From positions 18,869,547-18,933,546 of the forward strand of contig NW_024037058.1 in assembly GCF_015706575.1 (NCBI RefSeq): a stretch of 64,000 nucleotides of DNA, read 5' to 3'. Of this stretch, positions 23,401-33,391 are shown in pieces. Both the position numbers and the translations under genes were made by a program. The notes below the pieces were generated by a model. It saw only the letters and a list, made by a program, of their open reading frames with translations, had not been told where the DNA came from and made no database searches. Every line of letters starts with the position of its first letter. The first letter of the stretch is position 1. Origin of the DNA: Patiria miniata. Lineage: Eukaryota > Echinodermata > Asteroidea > Valvatida > Asterinidae.

Positions 23401-26358
23401 GATTTAAATGTATTTTGAAAAAGCTGTATTTGAAAAAAAAGTCAGGTTTTTTTTTTTTTTTTTACAGTGGTCGACTGACCATCGTTGGGCGTTGATTAAA
23501 AAATTCCACCGTTTTCGAAAATGACAGAACACTATGTGCCATGATTTCACAGGATGCTTGAGTCTATTATTCACTTACAGTCAAGTAAGGGATGTCATAG
23601 TAATTTTTTTTTTTTTTTTATGTTTGCAGATGTTGGATATTATGTTAAAATTTCCATGTTCAAAGTTGTGAAGGCATTGGAGGAACTATGCAGTTCAATC
23701 AAATTCAGATACTGAAGCAACAGTTTGAAAGCTGTAATTTTCAGGAAACCCATGTCATGTTTGTTGTCTCTGTTCCTTTTCAGATCCGTTGTTTCCCATG
23801 GCAACTTCCACTCCCTTGGACACAGTTTTACTGACGACTGCTGGAAGTGCCACCCCTGGCCCCAACGAGGTCCGTTCACCAGCCATCGCTCAGACACACT
23901 TCACCGAGATTGAACAAATTCTTCTTGCGGATGGTAAGTTCAGCGAAACTAAACAAAGCATGGAGTTTCTTCACTTTAACTTCATAACGTTCTTCAATAT
24001 CTTCATATTAAAATGAGCTATAAAAATGCAAAGTCACGTGTGCAGAAGGATCATTCTGTAAGTTTGGGGTTCTCTTTTTTTTTTGCTGTCCCTGTTACAT
24101 CTGACATCTATAATTTTAGCACTCCGTTAATGCAGTCGTCCTACCAAGAGTGTTTATGAATAGAAACTACCTACCCTGCAAATAAAGAATCCTTTGAAGT
24201 CATTCTTAACCAGTTCGCGCCGAACCCAGGCGCGGGATTGTTTTTCACGAACCTCGATCCCAGACGGGTTCAGGCTTTGATCTGCAGTAGCACACCCTGA
24301 TATTTCCGGCCTGCCTTGCTGCGAGCGTGTCCCTGACAGATATTTCCGGCCTCGCTCCCTGCATGTTTATCTGTCATCCGTTCCGAATACCGCCAAACCT
24401 TTGCATTTAAACACATCATCCGATGCAAACTGGGTAATGATACATGAATGACAAATTACAAAGTACCAAGGTAACAAGGGCAGGAAAAATGTCACTTTTT
24501 GGACCCTAAATTCACAGAACGACCCAGATCCCATGAGATGTTATGGGGGCTTGAGTCAAGACTTGATCCACCTTTTCTCTCAATTTTTTTTTTTTTTTTT
24601 AAATGACAAAGTTTTGGGCAAAAAGAGGCTTTCTTTATAAACATTATTTGCTATTAAAGTAGCACCCTCACTTTTTTTCAAATGTGGGCCACAAAAAGCC
24701 AATTCATAATCCAATGAACCAATTGACTCCCTATGGACAGAAGTCCTAGATGTATGTCCAAGTTAGACTGACATTTCCCACTTGGCTCTGGTTTGAATCC
24801 TGCTGGAGAGCATGATTTGTATTAAATTGTCGATCAGTCCGTCCATTTAGCTTTTTTTCACAGGAAGGAATTCCTTAAATGTCAGATTTCTTGGTACATA
24901 TAGTAAATAATGTTTGGTGTTTTTTTTTATAACAAATCCTTGTTCTGTTGCAGAATATTGAAACGTATCATGAGTCAATGTGATCTCATGATGTCAATGA
25001 AATGTCGTATTAAAGTGGAGTCCCAAATTTTAATGAATCGTAATACCTCCCTGTTGACATCCAGATGACCCTGAATTCTGGATCGCTTCACAAGTTCCCG
25101 TCCCAGAAGCCGACACGCGTCAGATGCCTCCGCCCCCGAGCATCAGCCCCAGCCCCGCCCCCAACAAGCAGCAACAACATGGAGTGGCTGAGCAGAGGAC
25201 CACCCCTCGATCCTCCCCACGCAACCACAGACCCAGGATGTCTCCCAGAAGGGCAGCCAATCGCAATCAGAGACTGACCTTAGTAAATGACATCACTGGG
25301 CAGTCAGCCAACCAGCAAAGCAGGTCAGCTCAAGCTGCCGACAGGAAGCCAAGAGGCGTAGATGGGAGAGATGGGGGTACATCCTGGGGTCACAGGAGTG
25401 GAGGAAAAGACAGCGGGCGACAGGGACACAACGAGCGTAGTACTGGTGAGAGAAAAAAAAAAGACAGACACCAAAGTTTAACGTTATGTCAAATGTACAT
25501 CTTGCCTCTTCTTTTTGAAGAGTTGACAGGGGTGCGGCCTCGACTCCATGGGCGCGTGCGCGTTCTTAAACCCCTGGCCATGAGGAACACGTAAATGACA
25601 CTGGCGATTCAGAGCGTACTGCGCGCGTATTTTGAAGACTGTGCGCCCTATAGGTCGGCCCGTGCATGTCATTTCAAATCTCTGGTATCTGTATATGAGC
25701 ATTCTGAAACCAAAATTGTACGCAGACATGGGGTTCAGGGGGAGGGGGGATGGGCTAAGACAATGTAACAGGAGGGGGTAGGGGTGGTAGCTCCCCCTCC
25801 TGTGTCTATTAATATTAATAGTTTATTTTTTGCACATTCTGTTGTAAATACAGGCTTTCAAGTATCCCTACCTCTTTAACTTTTTCCTAGTTTTTTTTTA
25901 CCATGCTCCTCTTCCTTTTCTTGAAATTCCTTATTTTTTCTACTTTTTGTCTCACAACTCCGAATAATATTGTTCATAATAGTGTTACACACTGTCATTA
26001 TGTAACTCACACAATGTACGGCTTGGGCGCAGGAGTACTGCAACTGTACTTCCAAGAGCTTAGTTGAGGATGGAGCACAAGTGTTGTGAGTACAGAACAT
26101 GCCAAATGAGGCTTATGATGCTGTAGACGTGGATGAATATCAATGAAAACTACTCCTGAAAGCCTGCAAAAGTCCCTACTTTTGTCTCGTTATTTTGTTT
26201 AAATTTTGATCCTACTGTTCTCCTACTTTTTTCACCTGGGTCTGCTTGAAAGCCTGTAAATATTATCAAAACATATCTCTAGACTCACATTTGAGCAGGC
26301 AGTGTTTCTTTTGATTTGCTTTCTTTCAGTAAAAAGACGGAGAATGGAATCCTTGTAA
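11487..26358 (+). CDS. RAD52: RAD52 single-strand annealing / recombination mediator protein, complete
   Basis: Coding exons: 11487-11534, 12943-13044, 15262-15355, 16942-17009, 17497-17615, 19698-19773, 20125-20864, 22485-22720, 23784-23933, 25065-25445, 26330-26358. All junctions are GT/AG, phases agree, and the total is 2043 nt (680 codons plus stop). Exons 1-6 (residues 1-169) encode the conserved annealing domain: [39 protein letters not shown] and FGNGLGNC, matching the DNA-binding ring-forming region of vertebrate RAD52. Exon 7 is a long, low-complexity Pro/Gln/Ser linker. Exon 8 has [14 protein letters not shown], like the segment near the human RPA-binding region. The protein ends KRRRMESL, like the basic C-terminal nuclear signal of human RAD52 (KKRKYDPS). 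Human RAD52 is 418 residues; the extra length is nearly all linker. The start ATG gives [19 protein letters not shown]52 anneals RPA-coated DNA in the nucleus. Junctions of exons 7-10 rest on phase and consensus, not conservation. Confidence 0.94.
11652..11799. mobile_element. 132-bp hAT-like element with telomere-like core, RAD52 intron 1
   Basis: The element is 11660-11791 between perfect 8-bp duplications GTTATTAC. Imperfect inverted ends contain repeated CTATGTTCCGACA units; the centre holds about three TTAGGG units and a degenerate one. It lies 125 bp past the RAD52 exon-1 donor. Confidence 0.8.
11834..11865 (+). repeat. 32-bp block duplicated from the RAD52 upstream region
   Basis: This is identical over 32 bp to 11252-11283 upstream of the RAD52 start codon (begins CAGCGCCTGTAG, ends CTTGGCGG). 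Sequence after both copies is also loosely alike (a T-rich stretch, then AGCTCAG). It is a dispersed repeat or a local duplication. Confidence 0.7.
12222..12412. repeat. AACTCGACCGTT degenerate tandem repeat, RAD52 intron 1
   Basis: CAACTCGACCGTT recurs irregularly at 12-20 bp spacing, with a longer internal duplication that includes GTGCGTTCAACTG. It is non-coding. Confidence 0.75.
13113..13636. mobile_element. MITE with GGTGACCG ends, copy 1 (RAD52 intron 2)
   Basis: It begins GGTGACCGTTTTAGC and ends CGGTCACCCT. The inner TTTGACAGAAA-rich sequence (13113-13310) is highly similar to 59089-59370 near the other end of the window. Confidence 0.72.
13968..14215 (+). mobile_element. tRNA-derived SINE, RAD52 intron 2
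   Basis: The A box TGGCCTAGCGG near 13978 and B box GGTTTGAGCCC near 14038 form a tRNA-like head. The body CTTGAGCAAGGCACTTAACC...TTGCTTCGTCC is shared with the copy at 19275. Confidence 0.8.
14406..15082. mobile_element. MITE with GTCCATCATTTG ends, copy 2, carrying a nested insertion
   Basis: This is an inverted copy of the 540-946 element. It is interrupted at 14855-14996 by a 142-bp element with ends CAGGCATGCAACT/AGTTGCATGCCTG and flanking TGTTCA duplications. The uninterrupted copy at 540 shows the empty site. Confidence 0.82.
15480..15850. mobile_element. Degraded MITE of the TACAGGGTGAGT family
   Basis: Sequence such as TGGATGAAGTTTTGCC and CACTTTCAAAATCTAGGATA is shared with 48385-48694 and 53860-54073. 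The ends are eroded here (ACACAGGGAGGGGT). Confidence 0.65.
16134..16353. mobile_element. MITE with GCTTAGCAGCGCCGTG ends, copy 1
   Basis: The inverted arms CACGGCGCTGCTAAGC...CTTATAAAAGCAGGTTACC and their complements leave a loop of about 60 bp. A second copy is at 39616-39848. Confidence 0.85.
16481..16840. mobile_element. 360-bp MITE with CAATTCGGGCGATTCACAAT ends
   Basis: Inverted ends of about 45 bp (CAATTC(A/G)GGCGATTCACAA and complement, through the GCCACCAAGAGTTTGCCA segment) bound non-coding sequence in RAD52 intron 3. Confidence 0.8.
17703..18072. mobile_element. 370-bp MITE with AAGGCC-A(n)-TCTCCGGTTT ends, copy 1
   Basis: The ends AAGGCCAAAAAAAAAAGTCT and complement (GGCCT preceded by T run) bound an element of RAD52 intron 5. 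A highly similar inverted copy occupies 35293-35665. The ORFs inside are shadows. Confidence 0.85.
19275..19690 (+). mobile_element. tRNA-derived SINE with ATT tail, RAD52 intron 5
   Basis: B box GGTTCGAATCC near 19331 and the shared body CTTGAGCAAGGCACTTTACC...AGAGAAGGGGTTTGG are followed by a GTATTATTATTAT tail. It ends just before the exon-6 acceptor at 19697. Confidence 0.78.
20865..21889. mobile_element. hAT-like non-autonomous element with GAGTC arrays, in RAD52 at the exon-7 donor
   Basis: The element is 20873-21881 (1009 bp). It starts CAGAGTTGTAA and ends TTACAACTCTG, and is flanked by perfect 8-bp duplications GTATACAA at 20865-20872 and 21882-21889. Both ends are arrays of GAGTC (20885-21055, 21690-21870); the middle, about 21060-21680, is unique and encodes nothing recognisable. 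TIR form and 8-bp TSD fit the hAT superfamily. The left duplication is also the RAD52 exon-7 5' splice site. Confidence 0.88.
22212..22435. repeat. Tandem duplication just upstream of RAD52 exon 8
   Basis: Two copies of about 100 bp (22212-22310 and 22339-22435) share CCTGGTCAGAAAAAGAT, TCTATTTTGAGCTGTA and ACTTTTGGACAAA segments. The second ends about 50 bp before the exon-8 acceptor. Confidence 0.75.
22974..23330 (-). mobile_element. tRNA-derived SINE, second type (minus strand), RAD52 intron 8
   Basis: On the minus strand a tRNA-like head (GGTTGTGGGTTCAAGTCC) leads into CCTTGGGCAAGGCGCTTTGTC...CATTGCTTCTC and a CCCAATGATCAGGGGT tail with AAT repeats. It is the same type as 37196-37540 and 51115-51480. 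Confidence 0.78.
23934..25064. other. RAD52 intron 9
   Basis: I see poly-T tracts and a CpG-richer patch at about 24210-24400 containing a twice-repeated GATATTTCCGGCCT. There is no gene or clear transposon. Confidence 0.5.
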
Positions 26359-27148
26359 CCAGATGTTGACAGTTTGCTGATTGCCCAACTTAATCATTGC
26401 CTTGCAACGTCCACAGAGAGATTCTTTAATTGGATCCGTTGAAGTCTCTCGTTTAGTCCTTGTTGATGAACATGTACAGGCAACATGATGAAATGTCTAA
26501 TTGGACAATTGTAAAAAAGGAGCATTTTATTATTAATGTCGTATGACACACAGGGTTGTTTAGTGTTGTTAGACACAGAGTCCACTCGTATGACCTTCAA
26601 AGAATCGCAGCGCACTGAACCAGTCATTCTTTGTAGTCAAAAATGTATTGCATACTTCAGCCACACTTCAAACAGTTATATTGAAGATTAAGTGAAGACA
26701 AATGTGTGATGGACCAGTACTGAGCATGTTAAGGAATACAAATTTAACAGTAGAATACATCTCACATGTAGACACGATTGTATTACATTCATCATCTCGA
26801 CTTTGCCTTTAGTTGATACTCATCTTAGGGAATTGTGTTAAAAAAACCTCAGGCTCTTTTTGTCAGAAAAACATCCCTAAATATTCTAACCTGAGTCTCA
26901 AAAAACCACCCGTGAAGTTTTGTCAGATTTTTTTTTGGATTGAGGAAGGCACAGCCAACCCATCAATGTTACTTTAAATATGACTTCATTCACATGAACC
27001 ATACGAGTGTACCCTATGTGCCATTAGAAGTTTCAGGAAGATAATTAAAACAAAATGCCTTGGGAGTTTGGGTTAAATCAATGTGAAGTGATTCCATCGG
27101 GTGTGGATTTCAAATCGGCTCACACATTTATCTACATGTAACCCTACC

Positions 27149-27750
27149 CTCTGGTACCAACTCATTCCTTCAGTAACGCATACCTTTGCCAAGTGGTACC
27201 TCATATCTTTGCGAACTAGTACCTTTGCAAACTGGTACCTCATACCTTTGCCAACTGGTACCTCATACCTCTGCCAACTGGTACACATTTGACAACTGGT
27301 ACCCCATACTTTTGCAAACTGGTACCTCATACCTTGGCCTCTACCTCATACCTTTGCCAACTAGTAGCCCTACCTCATACCTTTGCCTATACTTCATACC
27401 TTTGCCAACTGGTGCCTCATGCCTTCAATAACTGGTAAGCCAACTAGTACCTAATTTACCTACTGGTACCTCGATACCTTTGCCAACTGGTACCTCGATA
27501 CCTTTGCCAACTGGTACCTCATAACTTTGCCAACTGGTACACCTTTGCCAACTGCTTCAACAATTACTGGTACGTACCTTATACCTTTACCAACTAGTAC
27601 CCCATACCTTTGCCAAACGGTACCTTATACCTTTACAAACTGGTACATCATACCTTCGCACACTGGTTCCTCATACCTTTGCCAATTAACTGGTACCATA
27701 TACCTTCGCCAACTGGAACATTATGCCTTTACCAACTTGTACCATGTACT
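27149..27750. repeat. 23-bp minisatellite
   Basis: About 25 degenerate units of CTCATACCTTTGCCAACTGG plus TAC. Because 23 is not a multiple of 3 the array is open in more than one frame; the resulting ORFs are artefacts. Confidence 0.92.
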
Positions 27751-29864
27751 TCTTTGATGTTTAGTCTACATTATAAACAAAGGCATTCAAAATTGCGAGC
27801 AAAACTCCTAATTACAAACAGGTCGAGATTGGAAATGGGAGAAAAAGTCGTGCATACCTGTTAGTGCCCCCATAATGAACTTCAAGATGCATATTCCCCC
27901 TGCTATGTCGAGTTTCCACACGAAAAATACATATTTTTTTTCAATTGCTATTTTCTAATATAAAAGTTGTTAAACTTGTAAATAAGACTTCGAACGAAAA
28001 AAACCCCACCGACGTTCAGTTATTGAATTATTTCTTTGCAAAATTCGAATTATTTGAGGCCGGACAATAATTCGACTCTTGCAGGGTGGGTTCATTAATG
28101 TGCAAAATGGAACCCCCTTTTTCAGAGGACAAATTGAACTTTCGCTCGGAGAAAAAAAATACGTATTTTGAAGAGCATGGGACACCATCTTTGCACGTAT
28201 GGGCCTAAAATGGAACATTAAAAACGAACGCAACAGAAGTAAGTTTTGAAACTTTGCATGGTGGACTATTGAGGGTTTGTTGTGACAGTTGTACCGGTGT
28301 GGAAAATCTTGAGAAGAAGTGTGTTTAGAACCGGTTGGTTGTGAAACTCCAACATGCAGCATTGGCAAACCTTTTTTATGCACATTATCCTTGGTACAAA
28401 AAAAAATTGACAAGTTTTCAAGTTCAACTTAGGCCAATTATACAATGAGCTATTAATCTAATTCTAAGTGTTGTTCTGTTCAACTTCACGCCAGGCACGT
28501 CGATCGTGGCGCGAGGAAACGACTTCTTTTTCCGCTCAGAGGAAGTTCACGTCATTAAAGATTGTTTTTAATAGATTTGTTTGTCTGCATAGGAAGCCAA
28601 TATAAACCAAGTTGGTTCCGTCCGGTAGGCCTGTGTAAATACTTGAACTGATAAAGAAAATAATGTCTGAATTCAGGGTGGCTGACCACCCCCCCCCCCC
28701 CCCAAAAAAAGTTATGAAAAATCTCAAATTTAGTTTGCAATAACGGCACTCACTCAAAATTGCAAATCTGGACTCAAAGTGTGTCGGGTCTTCGGTGTTT
28801 TTATGCGTTGACTGCTACTCCCACCCATGGTCTCCCCATGATCCCCCCATGACACCCCCCCCCCCCCCAGCAGCTTGAAAAAGCTGGGACTTCAACGCCC
28901 ACGGCCCAACTTGCAAATCTTGGATTCGCCAATGCTTTAGACCAATTCACAGCCGTGATTTACGTCCGACGTCCATACGCGTATGACGTTTGGATGGATA
29001 GGAGCACGTGTTAATTGTCCACTCGGCGGCAGTAGGCGGGATAGAGAATGTGCGATCATAGAGAAAGTACGAGTGACACATAATTGTGTAGTCTATGGAA
29101 TAGCCGCTAGCATATTTGCCTCTGTGCGCGCGGATTCAGGAATGAATTCACTGCGGGCGCCTTCTATCGGGTCTTCGGGATAACCTGTTGTTAGCTCAAC
29201 AGCCAATGGTTCCAGACCAGTAAATAAACTTCCATTGACCCCAATGATAAATGCTCCCACTTCAGAAATTCGGGAAAAAATACTCACAACTCTCCAAGGT
29301 GTTCGAGACACACATCAAATTAAAGCTTATTTCATCATCTTTCATTTTCTTTTCAATTTACGGGAGGTCAACTGATGACATTTAGGAGAAATTTCCATCC
29401 GAAGATGATCACCCCTTAAAATAGTCCTGAAGCCCATCGCCATTTTGAAAAACGATGCCTACACTCCATTGCAAAATAGAGCGCTTTTAGGGCCCCAATT
29501 TCATCCAAATTGAATGGAACTACAAGCTCACAGTCCTGTGCACGGCTTCCCGACCCATATTTCTTACAAACCCTCCAGTTCATGGCCCACAGTATGCTCA
29601 AATACTGAAGATTTTGAGGCATGCAAATCGTGATTTGGCCGGCGTAGGCAATTTCGGACCGATTTACTGGTCTGCAACCTTATAGGTCGGATTTCCGCTC
29701 GAAAGTAGGTCATAATTTCTGAAGTCGACTCCAACTGGCGCGCGGGATCATGCTCGATCACAGAGTATCCGACGTTGCGGAGCTTGCTGGCTCCGTTGAT
29801 ACTCGGACTAATCGTGAATGCACTCGGCCTACAGCAAAAACTGTGGCGTAAATTTAACAGGTTT

Positions 29865-30205
29865 GTTTTTGCGGGGCCGTATCATAATGTCCGACGCCTC
29901 ATAGGTCCGACGCCTAGTAAGTCCGAAATTTCGGACTTATGAGGCGTCGGACTTAATTTATTTATTCCGCCTCATAGGTCCGACGCCTCAACATAAGTCC
30001 GACATCTCATAAGTCTGACGTTGGAAAAACGAAGCGTACGAGGCGTCGGACCTATGAGGCGTCGGACCTATGAGGCGTCGGACTTTGAGGCGTCGGACCT
30101 ATGAGGCGTCGGACTTATGGGCCTTTATTTGGTTGGGGGTGTGATTTTGTCGGACTTATGAGGCGCCCAACCTATGAGGCTTCGGATGAGAGGACCCGTT
30201 TTTGC
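29865..30205. mobile_element. hAT-like element made of GTCCGACGCCTCAT repeats, copy 1
   Basis: The element is 29873-30197 (325 bp), flanked by perfect 8-bp duplications GTTTTTGC. It begins GGGGCCGTATCATAA and ends in the complement form GAGGACCC. The body is about 16-bp units, in one orientation on the left and inverted on the right. It is intergenic between RAD52 and the first ITIH gene. Confidence 0.8.
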
Positions 30206-31170
30206 AGTGTGTCTATCTTACGATCGGCTTGACATGATTTTCATCATGATTTAGTCGTGCTTAAAATTTGTATTAAATAGCGTATCCTCGTGATCCCTGT
30301 TGCGCCTAGTTTTCCGAAGGTTTGCAGCATTGCTTTTGTTGCTATAGCATCATGATTTTAGGCGTGATCCCTGGCTAATTGACATGTAGTGGAGTCTCTG
30401 TAACGTGGCGCTTCGACGTTTCCCTCGGATTTTCCTCATGCAGCGTTGCCAAACCTCTTCCTTGCATTGCACTGACAAACTTCGAATTCATTCAGTTAAA
30501 TACCGGTCCTTTTACCTTAATAATGCTTGCTGTTGAACCTTTTGAGAACAATTTCAGTGTCATGAAATTTAGTCCGAAATAAAAAAAAACCGTGGCATCC
30601 GGAAATTGGGCACCAAATCGGCCGAGTGTTCCCTTTTAACGTGGCGCACCAAGTTGAATAAATCTCGGAAAATCCCAAGTTTACAGAATTTATTTAAAGT
30701 TGACACATTCTGATAAACTATTATTAACTCCACTCATACCACTACTATACAAGTTTATCAGAAAATTAGTTTATTATTTTTGCGTATATTAAAAGGGTTC
30801 AAGTAATTGTGCACTTTAAAAAAAATCGGAAAATCACGCCAAAATTTAATTTCTCTGTTAACTCTGTAACGGGTATACTAAGTAAACTCAAGATTTATGA
30901 ACGAGAATGTTTAGCTTGATGAAATTTCACATAGGCCTACTGTACGTGACATTTGAGGTAAACCTTTTGTTCTGGCATTATGCCGGCAATGCACAGGCGG
31001 AAAATCAAAGTGCGCCACGTTACACGGCGGGGCGGGGGGGGGGGGGGGGTGACCCGCGATTGCGATTAATTTGAATGTGTTTCCATGCGTAAATCAACTG
31101 TTTATTGGACATGAAAAGGCCCACTCACCTCATGGTAAAAACGACCCCCCCCCCTTCCACCAGGCAGTGG

Positions 31171-31577
31171 GTACGGCCTGCGTAATTTTTATTCCTAGGA
31201 GGGTTAGGGGCAATGTCATGAATAATTCATGTTTATCCATGAGAACGGACAATGACATCAACAGCATTGTTGTTAGTTACTCAACTAGTTACAATACATT
31301 AAAGCATTTTAAAGAACGGTTGTCGTCGAGCTACCACACAGTAGCCTAGTGGATAGCGAGATGAGCTATGGATACAAAGATCCCTGGTTCGAATCCACGT
31401 CGTCGCTGCTCATTTTTCATCAGCTATTTTTCTTCTCCAAATTTATCACTGAGATAATTTTAAATTAAGGGGAAAATAGAACGAGAACCTAAGTCTTGCA
31501 ATGATTCAAAGGAAAAACTGAATTATTCATGACATTGCCCCTAACCCTCCTAGGGAAAAAAATTACGCGTACGGCCT
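31171..31577. mobile_element. Foldback element with tRNA-like promoter in its loop
   Basis: Arms of about 60 bp (GTACGGCCTGCGTAATTTTT, then CCTAGGAGGGTTAGGGGCAA...GAATAATTCA) face each other. The loop has an A box TAGCCTAGTGG near 31343 and a B box GGTTCGAATCC near 31387. The acceptor stem does not pair, so it is not a functional tRNA gene. Confidence 0.78.
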
Positions 31578-32498
31578 TGTATATAGGGGACACCAGCAAA
31601 ACGGGTTGATGGCCTCTGACTAGCGCCCCGCCGCCCCTGAAATTTGAAGACATTGACAATGAGGGATCGCCAACATAATAGAGGCTATAGAACAGGATGA
31701 GTTAATTGGAACAGCACCAAACCGGGGAACGGCAATCCAGAGGTCGCAGGTTCAAACCCCGCTCCAGTCAATTTCTATGTTCAATTGATAAACAATTTAA
31801 TTGTATATAATTGACCAAGTCAGTTTCCCTTTGTGGTTTATTTGAAAATTTATTCCATTAAAAGAAATTGATTTTATATACCTTTCTCCAAACCACATCC
31901 AACACTCGTGACAAATGAAAAGATTATAATATTGCATTGTGGTATGTTAGGGCCACGTGGGGACCAAGCCCCGCCGATGAGAACGCGATGTTCTTTTTTA
32001 CAGCATGCTCATCAATTGCTCAAGTCCTTGAAACTTCAAACATGGAGGAATGTTCTTATTCCTCCATGCTTCAAAACTCAAATTTTTGTGCTTCTGCGAT
32101 CGCACACGTACATGTACATGAGGGATACATTTCTAGTCTATCTAGCGTGCAACGTCCTGTCCCCATTATAGTTCAATGATCCTGGCTTTTCAATAAACCT
32201 CAAGGGGTTTTTAAGAAGGCCAAGAACCGTGGCGACAGCTTAATCATAAATAATGCTTTAGCCGGAAACTCCTTCCTCTACCAAGTCTTTTGAGTAGGCG
32301 CCTGAGCTGAGATGATCGAGGACAATGGGGCTATAGTGCATCAACACGGTACAACCATGGTACATCCCCCAAAAATGAGACATCCGCATCGAAACAAACA
32401 AGCTTCCAGGAAATCGTACCACGTCAAACCTCTTCCCGACTGGCACGTTCACCGTGCGCCAACTGCCCCGAAGGCCAAGAAATCGGACACGCGCACGG

Positions 32499-32506
32499 TA
32501 TAAAAA
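32499..32506 (+). promoter_or_regulatory. TATA box of the first ITIH gene
   Basis: TATAAAAA lies 150 bp upstream of a GTAAGT donor at 32657. The flanking sequence (about 32400-32660) is similar to the block around the second ITIH gene's TATA box at 58081, including a shared stretch just upstream with ATC(G/A)GACACGCG. Conservation between the duplicates supports a real core promoter, with transcription starting near 32530. Confidence 0.75.
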
Positions 32507-32529
32507 CCCCACGACAACTCTCGATCAGT

Positions 32530-32656
32530 ACAAAGTAGTTTGGGGTGAGCTGCTGCTGAAGCTACGTACGTGTGTGCAAGACTCTGCGTATTGACTACGA
32601 AATCTTCAGCTGGACTCAACCATTGTTGACCGACTCAACAGAGATCCTTTTCGTTT
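32530..32656 (+). other. ITIH: 5' UTR exon of the first ITIH gene
   Basis: The exon starts about 25-30 bp after the TATA box (start inferred) and ends at a strong GTAAGT donor, TTCGTTT|GTAAGT. It would splice to the AG at 33368-33369, 22 bp before the first coding ATG. The second gene has the same arrangement, with its donor after 58214 and acceptor before 61427. Confidence 0.65.
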
Positions 32657-33391
32657 GTAAGTAAAATTGATCTGTCCTTACACATGTGCCATTAGCAATA
32701 CTCCCAATCTTGACTAAGTTTTTGACGCGGGTTGCACAGTTTTTGCCGGACCGCTATTTTTTTTTTATTTGAACCACCCTAAACATGCTCCGTACATGCC
32801 CCGTACATGCCCCTACAATAAAACGTACTTCACGTTTAGTTTCATCATTAAATGCATATACAAATCTTTTGCAGTAATCCCAAATCTTTTGCAGTAAAGT
32901 AAAAAAACCTGCAAAGATCGTATACCGAAACTGATACTATAGTAGTGCCTTTTTACTATAGTGGTACTAATTTTAAGTACCAACATGACCAAGTAATCAC
33001 GGATCCGTCTAACTTGCTTTCATAAAAAAGTACATGACGCGATGACGTAGGTGATTTCCAACAATCAGTCAACTGATTTTTTTTTTTTAAATATAGAGGG
33101 CTGTAGACCAAATCAAGTTTTGGCATGGCTTTTCACTGTTTTCTCGAAAAGTGAAATATCCACTTGGCTGTAACTTCAAAGTCAGGCTTTAGTTAAACAT
33201 TTTCCTTTGGATTTTGAGTGGTTGCATTAATTGGAAACGAACAAAATGCATGAAAAGCAAATGATCAGTACATGTGTGTCTTTAAAGACAGTATATATAG
33301 GGGCTTGTATTTTGCCAAAAAGATGTTGAAAGCCCAACTCATTCAAAATTCTTTCTTTCTACTTCTCAGCTGTTTGCACATCTCTGTCAAG

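Larger units (their letters stand above)
26359..32498. other. RAD52 - ITIH intergenic region
   Basis: This holds the 23-bp minisatellite (27149-27750), repeat families shared with 54080-54300 (28160-28700) and 43080-43460 (29240-29480), the hAT-like element at 29873 and the foldback at 31171. A pol-III-like B box, GGTTCAAACCC, is at about 31750. No convincing gene and no certain RAD52 polyadenylation signal were seen. Confidence 0.6.

Noticed and set aside
27101..27864. Overlapping plus-strand ORFs rich in Leu/Pro/Thr
   Set aside because: They are products of the 23-bp minisatellite.
31343..31415. Possible tRNA gene
   Set aside because: A and B boxes are present but the acceptor stem does not pair; it is SINE-like.
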